Source: Roseomonas mucosa
GTDB taxonomy: Bacteria > Pseudomonadota > Alphaproteobacteria > Acetobacterales > Acetobacteraceae
NCBI GenBank assembly: GCA_945878375.1
Contig: CAMDWG010000002.1
Coordinates: forward strand, 62,001-126,000
DNA: 64,000 nucleotides
Direction of reading: 5' to 3'
Made by a program: the position numbers and the translations under genes. Positions 45,722 through 54,499 of this stretch are shown here, piece by piece; position 1 is the first letter of the stretch; every line of letters starts with the position of its first letter. A model generated the notes under the pieces. It was not told the DNA's origin and did not search any database. It saw only the letters and a program-made list of their open reading frames with translations.

Positions 45722-46906
45722 TTACGCGGGGAGTAGCGCGAGGCCCTGTTCCAGATCGGCGATCAGGTCCGCGACCTCCTCCAGCCCGATATGCAGGCGC
45801 ACGGTCTGGCCGGGCAGGGACGGCATGACGCTGCGGGTCACCGCGACATTCGTCGGCAGCGCCAGGCTCTCATACCCGCCCCAGGACGCGCCGATGCCGA
45901 ACAGCTTGAGCCCGTCCACGAAGCCGAAGACCTCGGCCTGCGTGTAGCGGGGCTGGAAGACCACGCCGAACAGGCTGCAGGCGCCGGTGAAGTCGCGCTT
46001 CCAGATCGCATGGCCCGGATCCTCGGGCAGGGCCGGGTGCAGCACGGAATGGACCTCCGGCCGCGCCTGCAGCCAGCGCGCGACGGCAAGGCCAGCTTCT
46101 TCCTGATGCGCAAGTCGCACCGCCATGGTCCGCGCGCCGCGCAGGGCCAGCCAGCAATCATCGGGGCTGGCGTAATGCCCCATCGCGCTGGCCGCGTTAC
46201 GGATCGCGAGGTGATGCGCCTCCGTCGCGACCGTGACGGAACCGAGCAGGATGTCCGAATGCCCGCCGACATACTTCGTCAGCGCCTGGATCGAGATGTC
46301 GCAGCCCTTCGCAAAGGGCTGGAAGTGATGGATGCCCCAGGTGTTGTCGATCATGGACACCGCGCCGCGCGCGCGCGCCAGCGCGGTCAGGGCGGGCACA
46401 TCCTGCACCTCGAAGGTGTGGCTGCCGGGGCTTTCCAGATACAGAACCCGCGTGTTGGACCGCCAAAGCGGCGCCAGCGCCTCCGCCGTGGTGGTGGGGT
46501 CGTAGAAGGTGGTCTCGACGCCCCAGCCGGCCAGCATCCCCTCTGCCAGGCTGCGCGCCGGGCCATAGGCGCTGTCGGGCATCAGGCAGTGATCGCCGGC
46601 CTTGAGGAAGGCCAGCAGCGGCACCGCGACGGCGGCCAGCCCCGTGCCGAGGATGGTGCAATGCGTCCCGCCCTCGATCCCCGCGACCATGTCTTCCAGC
46701 GCGTAATGGGTCGGCCCGCCCTGGGTGCCATAGGTCATCACCCGCTCGAACCGGCGCTTGCCATTGGCCACCCGCGCGTCACAGGACGGGTGCAGGACGG
46801 TGGAGCCGCGATGGACCGGCGGGTTCACGAAGCCATGGCTGCGGACCGAGGGGCGCGAGCCATGGGTCAGGCGCGTGGCGAGGCCACGCTTGGTGTCTTC
46901 ATCCAT
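45722..46906 (-). CDS. metC: Cystathionine beta-lyase (Cys/Met metabolism PLP enzyme)
   Basis: A 394-residue type I PLP enzyme. The PLP lysine is in SIQALTKYVGGHSDILLG; YLESPGSHTFEVQD and SMIDNTWGIHHFQPF are typical of the MetC branch that splits cystathionine to homocysteine, ammonia and pyruvate. The start at 46906 (MDEDTKRGLATRLTHG) overlaps the sseA stop by one base (TGATG). It is in an operon with the sulfurtransferase, a sulfur-amino-acid theme. Confidence 0.88.
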   Translation of the reverse strand: MDEDTKRGLATRLTHGSRPSVRSHGFVNPPVHRGSTVLHPSCDARVANGKRRFERVMTYGTQGGPTHYALEDMVAGIEGGTHCTILGTGLAAVAVPLLAFLKAGDHCLMPDSAYGPARSLAEGMLAGWGVETTFYDPTTTAEALAPLWRSNTRVLYLESPGSHTFEVQDVPALTALARARGAVSMIDNTWGIHHFQPFAKGCDISIQALTKYVGGHSDILLGSVTVATEAHHLAIRNAASAMGHYASPDDCWLALRGARTMAVRLAHQEEAGLAVARWLQARPEVHSVLHPALPEDPGHAIWKRDFTGACSLFGVVFQPRYTQAEVFGFVDGLKLFGIGASWGGYESLALPTNVAVTRSVMPSLPGQTVRLHIGLEEVADLIADLEQGLALLPA

Positions 46907-47754
46907 CACGCGGTCGCCTTCGGGGTTTCGGGGCGGGATGCCCATTCGGTCCAGGAGCCGTCATAGACTGCCGGTTCCGCCAGCCCCGCGCGCAGCGCGC
47001 CGAGCGCGAGGACGCAGGCCGTGACCCCGGTGCCGCAGGACGTCACCAGCCGCCGCGCGCCATCCGCGCCGCGCGCGGCGAAGATGGCGCGGAGCGCGGC
47101 CGGGTCCTTCATCGTGCCATCGGCCGCCAGCAATTCGGTGAAGGGCAGGCTGACCGCGCCGGGCATGTGGCCGGATTGCAGGCCGGGCCGCGGTTCCGGC
47201 GCGATGCCGTCGAAGCGCGCCTTGCTGCGCGCATCCAGCACCATCGTCCCGGCCTCGCCGCCGCCGATGATCCGCTTCACATCGCCGATGCCGGCCAGGC
47301 GCTGCGTGTTGAGGTCCGGCACGAAGACGGCGGGGGCAGGGGTGGCGGGCGCGCCCGCTTCCGTCGCGCGGCCCTCGGCGCGCCACTTCGGCAGCCCCCC
47401 ATCCAGCGCCGCCACCTTGTCATGCCCGAACAGCCTGAGCAGCCACCAGCCGCGCGGCGAGCCATGCAGGCCCTTCTGGTCGTAGCAGACCGCCCGCGTC
47501 CCGTTGCCGACGCCGAGCGCGCCGATCACCTTCGCGAAGCGCGCGGGCGTGGGCACCATATGCGGCAGCGGGTCGTCCTGGTCCGCGACCTCATCCAGGT
47601 CGAGGAACAGCGCGCCCGGGATATGCGCCTTCCGAAATTCCGTGCGGCCATCCAGCGGCGCTTCGTTCGGCAGGTACTTCGTGCAATCCAGCACGACGAG
47701 GTCCGGCTTGCCGATCTCGGCCGCCAGCCATGCGGTGGAAACGAGGTTGTCCAT
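46906..47754 (-). CDS. sseA: 3-mercaptopyruvate sulfurtransferase
   Basis: A 282-residue tandem rhodanese protein. The C-terminal catalytic loop is CGTGVTACVLAL, the CG(S/T)GVT signature that separates mercaptopyruvate sulfurtransferases from thiosulfate rhodanese. The N-terminal inactive rhodanese has LDCTKYLPNEAPLDGRTEF. It moves sulfane sulfur from 3-mercaptopyruvate to acceptors. It precedes metC. Confidence 0.9.
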   Translation of the reverse strand: MDNLVSTAWLAAEIGKPDLVVLDCTKYLPNEAPLDGRTEFRKAHIPGALFLDLDEVADQDDPLPHMVPTPARFAKVIGALGVGNGTRAVCYDQKGLHGSPRGWWLLRLFGHDKVAALDGGLPKWRAEGRATEAGAPATPAPAVFVPDLNTQRLAGIGDVKRIIGGGEAGTMVLDARSKARFDGIAPEPRPGLQSGHMPGAVSLPFTELLAADGTMKDPAALRAIFAARGADGARRLVTSCGTGVTACVLALGALRAGLAEPAVYDGSWTEWASRPETPKATA

Positions 47755-47759
47755 GCGCG

Positions 47760-48482
47760 TCAGTCCACCAGGATGAAATGGATGCGCCGGTTCTGCCGGC
47801 CCTTGCTTTCGATCCGCGTCACCTCGACCCGGCCGATCTCCGACAGGCGCTGCACATGCGTGCCCCCGCAGGGCTGGAGATCGATGGGCGAGTTGGCCGG
47901 CCCGATCCGCACCAGGCGGATGCGGCCCGCGCCGCGCGGCGGCTGGACTGACAGGGTGCGGACCATCTGCGGATTGGCGTCCAGCTCCGCATCCGTGATC
48001 CAGCTCGATCCTGTCTCGTGATCCGCCGCGATCAGCGCGTTGAGCCCTTCGGTGAACCAGGCCGGCGCCGGCGGCTCCGGCAGGTCGAAATCGAGCCGCG
48101 ATTTCTCCGCGCCGATCTGATTGCCGGTGGCATAGACGCCCGGCAGCAGGGTGCAGAGCAGATGCATCGTGGTGTGCATCCGCATGTGCCGATGCCGCCG
48201 ATCCCAGTCGAGGCTCACCGCGACCTCCGCCCCCACCGGCGGGGCCGCGGCGCCGGGGGCGAGGCCGTGCAGGATGACGCCGGGTTCCGCGCCCTTGATC
48301 GCTTCCGCGACGGTCGCTTCCCCGCCATCCCAGCGCAGCGTGCCGCTATCCCCCGGCTGGCCGCCGCTGCGGGCGTAGAACACGGTGCGGTCCAGCACCA
48401 CGCCCTTCTCCTCCACCGCGATCACGCGGGCGGTGCAGGATTTCAGATAGGCGTCGTCGGAGAAGAGCGGTTCGGTGGTCAT
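47760..48482 (-). CDS. Alanyl-tRNA editing protein AlaX-M type
   Basis: A 240-residue stand-alone editing domain that hydrolyses Ser- or Gly-tRNA(Ala). An N-terminal beta-barrel holds ARSGGQPGDSG, the AlaX-M signature. The zinc site HxxxH is in RMHTTMHLLC and the CGGTHV motif near the end; both needed for metal are present. ATG at 48482 was chosen; one four codons upstream is also possible. It lies five bases upstream of sseA. Confidence 0.9.
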   Translation of the reverse strand: MTTEPLFSDDAYLKSCTARVIAVEEKGVVLDRTVFYARSGGQPGDSGTLRWDGGEATVAEAIKGAEPGVILHGLAPGAAAPPVGAEVAVSLDWDRRHRHMRMHTTMHLLCTLLPGVYATGNQIGAEKSRLDFDLPEPPAPAWFTEGLNALIAADHETGSSWITDAELDANPQMVRTLSVQPPRGAGRIRLVRIGPANSPIDLQPCGGTHVQRLSEIGRVEVTRIESKGRQNRRIHFILVD

Positions 48483-48599
48483 GCGTCTGTCCATGGCGGC
48501 CGTGGCGCGGCGCGCCCAAGCGCCTCGGGCGCTGTTCTCTGGCGTGGCGCGGTGGCATTCATCGTTGCGCGACCCTAGCCCCGGGGTCGAGGAAGGTCC

Positions 48600-49502
48600 A
48601 TGTCCGCCCCTGATCCCGCCGCACTCGCCAAGGCTCGGCAGAGCGCCATCCTGCTCGTGCTCGGCTCCTCCGCCACCTTCACGCTGGCCGCCGCCTGCGT
48701 GAAGGGGCTGGAGGGTGCGATCCCGCTGGCGCAGCTGATCCTGTTCCGCAATCTGTTCTCGCTGCCCGTGCTGCTGGCGATGGTGCCGGGCCAGGGGGGG
48801 CTTGCGGTGCTGCGGCCGCGCCAGCCGGGCTGGCACTTGGCGCGGATCATCTTCGGCCTCGGCGGCATGATCGGCGCCTTCGTCGGCTACACCCACCTGC
48901 CATTGGCGACCGCGACGGTGCTGGGCTTCACCATGCCGCTGTTCCTGACCGCGCTGTCGGTGGTGCTGCTGCGCGAACGCGTGGGCTGGCGGCGGTGGAG
49001 CGCGGTGGTGGTGGGCTTCGCCGGCGTCGCGCTGGTCGCCCGCCCCGGCTTCGGGACAGAGGCGCTGCCGGCCTGGCCGGTGGCAGCGGTGCTGGTGGGC
49101 TCGCTCGCCTGGGCGCTGGCGATGATGACGATCCGGCGGATGGGGCAGGCCGGCGAGAACGGGGTGACGATCGTGTTGTGGTTCGCGATCGGCAGTGCGG
49201 TGATCTCGGGCGTTGCCGCGATTCCGACCTGGGTGGAGCCGGATGCGCGCCAATGGGCGCTGCTGCTGGCGATCGGGCTGGTCTCGGCCTTCGCGCAACT
49301 GATGATGACGGCCGCCTATCGCCGCGGCGAGACGACGCTGCTGGCACCCTTCGAGTATGTGGCGCTGGTCTGGACGATGCTGCTGGGGCTGGCGATCTGG
49401 GGCGAATGGCCGGGCCTGCTGGACCTGCTGGGCTTCGCGGTGCTGGTCGGGGCGGGGCTGTTCATCTGGTGGCGGGAGACGCGGCTGGCGCGGGGGCGGT
49501 GA
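48600..49502 (+). CDS. EamA/DMT-superfamily transporter
   Basis: A 300-residue inner-membrane protein with about ten helices in two EamA repeats. Segments such as LVLGSSATFTLAAACVKGLE, LIFGLGGMIGAFVGYTHLPL, ATVLGFTMPLFLTALSVVLL and TTLLAPFEYVALVWTMLLG are characteristic. It exports small metabolites, substrate unknown. It is divergent from the AlaX gene. Confidence 0.85.
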   Translation: MSAPDPAALAKARQSAILLVLGSSATFTLAAACVKGLEGAIPLAQLILFRNLFSLPVLLAMVPGQGGLAVLRPRQPGWHLARIIFGLGGMIGAFVGYTHLPLATATVLGFTMPLFLTALSVVLLRERVGWRRWSAVVVGFAGVALVARPGFGTEALPAWPVAAVLVGSLAWALAMMTIRRMGQAGENGVTIVLWFAIGSAVISGVAAIPTWVEPDARQWALLLAIGLVSAFAQLMMTAAYRRGETTLLAPFEYVALVWTMLLGLAIWGEWPGLLDLLGFAVLVGAGLFIWWRETRLARGR

Positions 49503-49606
49503 GGGGGGGGGCAGGGTGGCCTCGCGCGGCGCCGCGGCCCGGCCCTGCTCCCATTCCGCACCGCCGTGTCCCGCCTTCACCAAGCCTTACTCTTTCCGGT
49601 GCAATA

Positions 49607-49621
49607 GCGGTATATAACCGC
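49607..49621. promoter_or_regulatory. 15-bp palindrome overlapping a likely -10 box
   Basis: GCGGTATATAACCGC (arms GCGGT/ACCGC, centre ATATA) lies 111 bases before the first pyruvyl-transferase-like gene and is the only AT-rich core in the gap. TATATA would serve as -10 for a plus-strand promoter, with the palindrome an operator. Not tested. Confidence 0.4.
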
Positions 49622-49731
49622 AACGATGTGTCGGGCTGCCGGGCGCTTCATCCTGCCCCGCCGATGGATCCTGGCAGGTGCCGTGCGGTTCCGCGGTGTC
49701 GTGCCGTGCGCGTCGGCTGAAGAGGAAGTGA

Positions 49732-50895
49732 ATGATGGCGCAGATGAAGATCGCGGTGCTCTGGGAAGAGGCGTCGCTGGGCCTCTACGGCAATCGCAGC
49801 TTCCCGGAACTGTACAAGGGCTTCGGCGCCAACAGCGGCAATTTGGCCTTCGTGCATGCGATCCGCAGCCATCTGGTGGGCGAGATCGGCGTGCTGGGCT
49901 GGTCGGCGCGGCCCGAGCGCTTCGCCGACTACGACATCATCGTGGTGCCCTGCGCGAACCAACTCGGCCCGCATGTGGAACTGTCGGAACTGGCCGAGCA
50001 TTGGGCCAGGTTCGGCAAACCGATGGTGGCCATCGGCCTGGGCGCGCAGGCGGACAGCTTCGACCAGGATGTGGAGGTCAGCCCGGGCACGCTGGACTGG
50101 GTGCGGCTGATGGCCTCCATGGCGCCGGGAAGCGCGGCCAATATCTGGACGCGCGGGCCCTACACGACCAGCCAGTTGGCCAGGCTCGGCATCCCTGGCA
50201 GCACGGTGGGCGGCTGCCCGACGCATTTCATCAACCCCGCCCCCGATCTCGGCCAGCGCATCTGGCGGGCCTGGACCGCGCATCCGCTGCCGCGCGCGGT
50301 CACGGTCGCCGCCGGCCACGAATCCTGGCTGCACCTGACCACCATCGAACAGCAACTCATCGGCCTGATGCAGGACGTGATCCATGAGGGCCAGTATGTC
50401 GTCCAATCCGCCGAGGGGATGATCCGCATCGCGCGCGGGGAATTCGACGACATTGCCCCTGCGTCGCTGGACGGCATCCGCCGCTATGTCGCGCCGCACC
50501 TGTCGGAGGACGAGTTCCGTGTCTGGTGCCGCCGCTATGCCCGCGCCTACTACGACATTCCGGCCTGGATGGAGAGCCTTGGCCGCTGCGACCTGACCAT
50601 CGGCCCCCGCTATCACGGCGTGGCACTGGCCCTGCAGGCCGAAAGGATGGGTGTCACTGTGACCATCGACAGCCGCACGGAGGAGATGTGCGGCCAGACC
50701 GGCGTGCCCTTCATGCGGGCCCGCGACCTTGCGGGCAGGACGATCACGCGGGCCACCCTGAAGCAGCAGCTTGTCTTCGATCCGGACGCCTATGACGCAC
50801 AGCGCGCGGAGCGCGCTGGCGCATATGTCGCTTTCCTGGAATCGAACGGGCTGGAGGCAGCGGATTTCCTGAAGCGGATCGCGGCCTGGCGGTAG
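49732..50895 (+). CDS. Polysaccharide pyruvyl transferase family protein, copy 1
   Basis: A 387-residue protein of the polysaccharide pyruvyl transferase family (PF04230-like), which adds pyruvate ketals or related groups to glycans. Shared family segments: YGNRSFPELYKGFGANSGNL, IWTRGPYTTSQLARLGIPGS, VGGCPTHFINP and DLTIGPRYHGVALALQAE followed by TIDSRTEEMC. The start has AGAGGAAG upstream. A tandem paralogue follows 210 bases on, about two thirds identical by eye. No glycosyltransferases are adjacent, so the substrate is unknown. Confidence 0.8.
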   Translation: MMAQMKIAVLWEEASLGLYGNRSFPELYKGFGANSGNLAFVHAIRSHLVGEIGVLGWSARPERFADYDIIVVPCANQLGPHVELSELAEHWARFGKPMVAIGLGAQADSFDQDVEVSPGTLDWVRLMASMAPGSAANIWTRGPYTTSQLARLGIPGSTVGGCPTHFINPAPDLGQRIWRAWTAHPLPRAVTVAAGHESWLHLTTIEQQLIGLMQDVIHEGQYVVQSAEGMIRIARGEFDDIAPASLDGIRRYVAPHLSEDEFRVWCRRYARAYYDIPAWMESLGRCDLTIGPRYHGVALALQAERMGVTVTIDSRTEEMCGQTGVPFMRARDLAGRTITRATLKQQLVFDPDAYDAQRAERAGAYVAFLESNGLEAADFLKRIAAWR

Positions 50896-50948
50896 CGTTC
50901 GCCCGCGCCCTCCGGCGGGGAGTCCTGTTCTTGTTCAGGATCGAATTG

Positions 50949-50977
50949 TTGACGCATCGGATGGCCGCATGCTAGGG
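50949..50977 (+). promoter_or_regulatory. Candidate sigma-70-type promoter before copy 2
   Basis: TTGACG (50949-50954), a 17-base spacer and CTAGGG (50972-50977) lie in the gap between the two paralogues, about 130 bases before the start of copy 2. The -10 is poor (TGCTAGGG). If real, copy 2 has its own promoter. Confidence 0.3.
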
Positions 50978-51105
50978 ACGCGGGCGCGACATGGGGACAG
51001 TGGAGCGTGGCCCGGTCGTCCCCGACGCGGTGAACGCCTTGTCCCGCCCGCCGGGTGCTCCCAACGCCGGCCCCGCATGTTCAGCCAGTCACGGAGAGAC
51101 CCCGG

Positions 51106-52335
51106 ATGAAGCCGAAAAAAATCGCGCTGCTATGGGCCGAACCGTCCCTCGGGCTTTACGGCAACCGCAGTTTCGACGCGCTCTTCAAGGGCTTCGGCCA
51201 CAACAGCGGCAACCTTGCCTTCGTCTACGCGATCGGCAACCAATTGGTCGGCAACATCACCTATCTCCCCTGGGGTAGCCGGAAAGAACGCCTCGCGGCT
51301 TTTGACATCGTCGTCGCGCCCTGCGCCAACCAACTCGGCAAGCACACCGACCTCGGCACACTTGCCGCGCTCTGGGCCAGCTTCGACAAGCCGATCGTGG
51401 CCATCGGCCTCGGCGCCCAGGCAAAGTCGCTGGATGATGACGTCGAGGTGACGGAGGGCACGCTATCCTGGGCGCGTACCGTCGCGGCCAAGGCCCCGGG
51501 CAGCGCGTCCAACATCTGGACACGCGGCCCCTACACCGCACGCCAGCTCGAACGGCTCGGCATCCCCGATGCGGTGGTCGGCGGCTGCCCGACCCATTTC
51601 ATCAACCCCGTGGCTGATCTTGGCCGACGCATCGGGCGCGCCTGGAAGGCGAACCCCGTCCCGCGCGCGATCACGGTGGCCGCTGGCCACCAGAGCTGGC
51701 CCGAAGTCCGTGTGATCGAACAGCAGTTGATCGGCCTGATGCAGGACATGGCCCATGACGGCCAATACGTGACGCAATCGGCCGCCGATATGGTCCGCGT
51801 CTCCCGCGGCGAGTTCGATGAGGTCCAGCCGGAGGTGCTGAAGCGGATCCGGAATCACGTGACGCCGCATCTTTCCGAGGACGAGTTCAAGAGCTGGTGC
51901 CGGCGCTACGCCCGCACCTATTACGACATCCCGGCGTGGATGGAGAGCCTTCGGCGCCATGACCTGACCATCGGCCCCCGCTACCATGGCACGCCGATTG
52001 CGCTGCAAGCTGAAGGGATGGGGACTTGCATCGCCATCGACAGCCGGACCGAGGAGATGTGCGTCCAGACCGGGGTGCCGTTCTTGCGCGCGCGGGACCT
52101 TGCCGACAAGCCTATCACGCGCTCCACCCTCAAGAAGATGATTGCATTCGATCCGGACGCCTATGACGCGCAGCGCGCCGAGCGGGCCGGGGCCTATGTC
52201 GCCTTCCTCGAGGCGAACGGGCTGGAGGCGAAGGATTACCTGAAGAAGATCGCCGAAGGTCCGGCGCGCCCTGCGCCGAAGCAGCCTGTGGAGAACGCGC
52301 CGGAGCCCTCGCCAGCCAGCGTCTTGGCGTCGTAA
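51106..52335 (+). CDS. Polysaccharide pyruvyl transferase family protein, copy 2
   Basis: A 409-residue tandem paralogue of the preceding gene, with the same landmarks: SLGLYGNRSFDALFKGFG, NIWTRGPYTARQLERLGIP, VGGCPTHFINP, TIGPRYHGTPIALQAEG and TIDSRTEEMC-like AIDSRTEEMC. The C-terminus has an extra Pro/Ala-rich tail (PARPAPKQPVENAPEPSPAS). The start at 51106 has GGAGAG before it. The pair probably arose by local duplication and then diverged, perhaps for different acceptors. Confidence 0.8.
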   Translation: MKPKKIALLWAEPSLGLYGNRSFDALFKGFGHNSGNLAFVYAIGNQLVGNITYLPWGSRKERLAAFDIVVAPCANQLGKHTDLGTLAALWASFDKPIVAIGLGAQAKSLDDDVEVTEGTLSWARTVAAKAPGSASNIWTRGPYTARQLERLGIPDAVVGGCPTHFINPVADLGRRIGRAWKANPVPRAITVAAGHQSWPEVRVIEQQLIGLMQDMAHDGQYVTQSAADMVRVSRGEFDEVQPEVLKRIRNHVTPHLSEDEFKSWCRRYARTYYDIPAWMESLRRHDLTIGPRYHGTPIALQAEGMGTCIAIDSRTEEMCVQTGVPFLRARDLADKPITRSTLKKMIAFDPDAYDAQRAERAGAYVAFLEANGLEAKDYLKKIAEGPARPAPKQPVENAPEPSPASVLAS

Positions 52336-52371
52336 CGCCTCGCACGGCCAGTCGCTGGGCGAGGCCCCCGC

Positions 52372-52394
52372 TTCAGACCAGCGCCTTCCGGAAC
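52372..52394. repeat. Direct repeat copy 1: stray 3' end of a GNAT gene
   Basis: These 23 bases are identical to 53258-53280. Read on the minus strand they encode FRKALV and a stop, the C-terminus of the GNAT gene at 53259-53687. No further GNAT similarity continues to the right of it, so this is a detached tail. Confidence 0.85.
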
Positions 52395-52558
52395 GACGGC
52401 CATGATCTGGATGTCGCGCTTGACGGGGTATCTTCCATCTTGATGACATCTCCCCTGGAGATCCGACGATAAACGGCTCGGGGCGTGAAGGGCTTGCCCG
52501 ATCTCGTCCCTGCTTTACTACTCGAGGCTTGGCGCGGGGCACCTCGACGGAGTTAACC

Positions 52559-53245
52559 ATGGCCACCGATGCGCCGTTTGGTCCTACCGAGGCAAACGCC
52601 AAGGCTTCCGTGCCGCAGGTGCCGGCGCCCCCGGTCATCGGTCTCCCCTACATGTCGACGTCCGAGCTTGCGCTACTCCGCCAATTGGTTGCCGGGCTGC
52701 AAGCCTATTCGGAGTTCGGCATCGGCGGCTCAACCCGGCTCGCCATCGAATCCGGCATCCAGCGCGTGGTCAGCGTCGAATCCGACAAGGCTTGGCTCGA
52801 CGCCGCGGCCACCAACCCGCTTCTGGCGGCAGCGGTGGCGGATGGCCGTCTGTCCTTGCTGCATGGTGATGTCGGCCCCACGCGCGCCTGGGGGGCACCA
52901 TCTGATCCACAGACCAAGCACCTGTGGCCCGGCTATTGGCAGCGCCCATGGGCGATTTGGTCCGAGGAGCGCCGCATGCCCGACTTGGTCTTCGTGGATG
53001 GTCGCTTCCGCGTGGCCTGCGCGCTGGCGGCGCTAGACTTCGCTCGCTCCTTCGGCGCGGCGCCGGAGCAGTATCGGGTCGTGATCCACGATTTCAGCAG
53101 CAAAAGGGAGTACTACAACCCTGTGCTGCAATTCTTCGATGTGGTCGATCGGGCGGAGAGTCTCGTGGTTTTGAAGGCCCACGCCGCCATCGCGGCGAGT
53201 GCTCTGTGCGAAGCGCTTTCCCAGTTCTCCCTCGACACCCGTTGA
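52559..53245 (+). CDS. Class I SAM methyltransferase-like protein
   Basis: A 228-residue protein with a Rossmann methyltransferase core. Motif I reads YSEFGIGGSTRLAIESG, followed by RVVSVESDKAWLDAA (acidic residue for SAM ribose), a GDVGPTRAWG segment and PDLVFVDGRFRVACALAALD. It matches uncharacterised proteins seen in glycan clusters, so transfer to a sugar or protein is possible but unproven. The start at 52559 has GGAG. It lies between the two copies of a 23-bp direct repeat, and its flanks are less GC-rich than the rest, which suggests insertion. Confidence 0.65.
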   Translation: MATDAPFGPTEANAKASVPQVPAPPVIGLPYMSTSELALLRQLVAGLQAYSEFGIGGSTRLAIESGIQRVVSVESDKAWLDAAATNPLLAAAVADGRLSLLHGDVGPTRAWGAPSDPQTKHLWPGYWQRPWAIWSEERRMPDLVFVDGRFRVACALAALDFARSFGAAPEQYRVVIHDFSSKREYYNPVLQFFDVVDRAESLVVLKAHAAIAASALCEALSQFSLDTR

Positions 53246-53257
53246 TGAGACGGCGGT

Positions 53258-53280
53258 TTCAGACCAGCGCCTTCCGGAAC
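53258..53280. repeat. Direct repeat copy 2: 3' end of the intact GNAT gene
   Basis: Identical over 23 bases to 52372-52394 and in the same orientation. It is the genuine stop and last codons of the GNAT gene on the minus strand. Confidence 0.85.
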
Positions 53281-53687
53281 CACAACCGCGCATGCCCCGC
53301 CGGCATTCCGTCCAGGCGGCCGAATTCGGCGTAGCCGTTGCGCTGCCAGAAATCCGGGGCCTGGAAGCTGAAGGTGTCCGTATAGGCCTGGCCGCAGCCG
53401 CGGTCGCGCGCGATGGCCTCGGCGCGGCGCAGCAATTCGGAACCCAGGCCCTGGCCGCGCATCTCCCGCGACAGCCACAGCCAGTCGATGAACAGCCAGC
53501 CCCAGAAGGTCAGGCCCAGCAGCCCGCCGCGCACCGCGCCATCCGGGCCGCGCGCCAGCAGCGTCACCGGTTCGCGGTCATAGCCGCCGCCCATTTCCTG
53601 GTTGTAGGTGTGCAGCCCGCGCTGGATCGCGGCCACGGCGTCAAGCTCGGGGTAGGCGTCCTCGACGATCTGGATATCGCTGCTCAT
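53259..53687 (-). CDS. GNAT family N-acetyltransferase
   Basis: A 142-residue acetyltransferase. The acetyl-CoA motif is WLSREMRGQGLGSELLRRAE (R/QxxGxG), followed by YTDTFSFQAPDFWQRNGYAE, a pattern of small GNATs acting on amines. The last codons form the right-hand copy of the 23-bp direct repeat. Its acceptor is unknown. The next gene on the strand is parA-like, 40 bases upstream of its start. Confidence 0.85.
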   Translation of the reverse strand: MSSDIQIVEDAYPELDAVAAIQRGLHTYNQEMGGGYDREPVTLLARGPDGAVRGGLLGLTFWGWLFIDWLWLSREMRGQGLGSELLRRAEAIARDRGCGQAYTDTFSFQAPDFWQRNGYAEFGRLDGMPAGHARLWFRKALV

Positions 53688-53727
53688 GGTAACCCGGTGG
53701 TTCGGCGGGCGCAGAAGGCCACGGCGC

Positions 53728-54363
53728 TCAGCGCCGCGCCAGCCCCCGCAGGGCCGCCGCCAGCGCCCGCATCTCCGCCGCCGCTGGCGAACGCGGCGCG
53801 GCTTCCGTCACGCCGAGGCCGAGCGCGAAGGCGCTGGCGAAACCGGCGCGGTTGCCGAGCGGCGCATCGAGCAGCGTCAGCCCCTGGGCGCGCAGCTCCC
53901 GCGCCACATCCTCGCCCAGCCGTCCCTGGGAGGGCACGCGGTTCAGCGTCAGCACGGCCGGGCGCTTCTCCGCGCGCGCCAGGTCGAGCGTCGCGCCCAT
54001 CGCCCAGAGATCGGCGGCGGAAGGCTGCAGCGGCACCAGCACCAGGTCGGCGGCGCGGATGGCGATGCGGGCGTCGGTGTCGTCATGCGGCGGGGTGTCG
54101 AGCAGGATGACATCGTGGCCACGCCGTAGCGCGTCGCAGGCGCCGGGCACCCGCCAGCCGGATGGCGCCTGGAAGGTCAGCGGGCGGGCCTTGGCGCCGG
54201 CCCGGCCGCGCGCTTCGTGCCAGTGGAACAGGGTCTTCTGCGGATCGGTGTCGAGCACCGCCACCCGCTCCCCCAGCCCCGCGAAGGTGGCGGCGAGGTT
54301 GGCGGCGAGGGTCGATTTCCCCGCGCCGCCCTTCCGCTGCGCGACGGCAACGACGAAGGCCAT
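53728..54363 (-). CDS. ParA/MinD-family ATPase, orphan
   Basis: A 211-residue P-loop ATPase. The deviant Walker A is QRKGGAGKSTLAANLAA, the A' segment LDTDPQKTL and Walker B-like VILLDTPPHDD are seen. The short form lacks the N-terminal DNA-binding domain of plasmid ParA and has no parB beside it, so it more likely positions a cytoplasmic or surface cargo than segregates DNA. It is divergent from the NAD(P)HX repair gene. Confidence 0.83.
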   Translation of the reverse strand: MAFVVAVAQRKGGAGKSTLAANLAATFAGLGERVAVLDTDPQKTLFHWHEARGRAGAKARPLTFQAPSGWRVPGACDALRRGHDVILLDTPPHDDTDARIAIRAADLVLVPLQPSAADLWAMGATLDLARAEKRPAVLTLNRVPSQGRLGEDVARELRAQGLTLLDAPLGNRAGFASAFALGLGVTEAAPRSPAAAEMRALAAALRGLARR

Positions 54364-54499
54364 GATTGCGACTCCGTGCGTGCGTTGTGCACTGCAAAAA
54401 CGATAGCAGGAGCCGTGTGGCTTTCCCAACGCTCCATGCCGGCGATGGCTGACGGATCCCCCTTCGGTCATGACCCCGAAGCGCGATAGGCTCGGCGGC

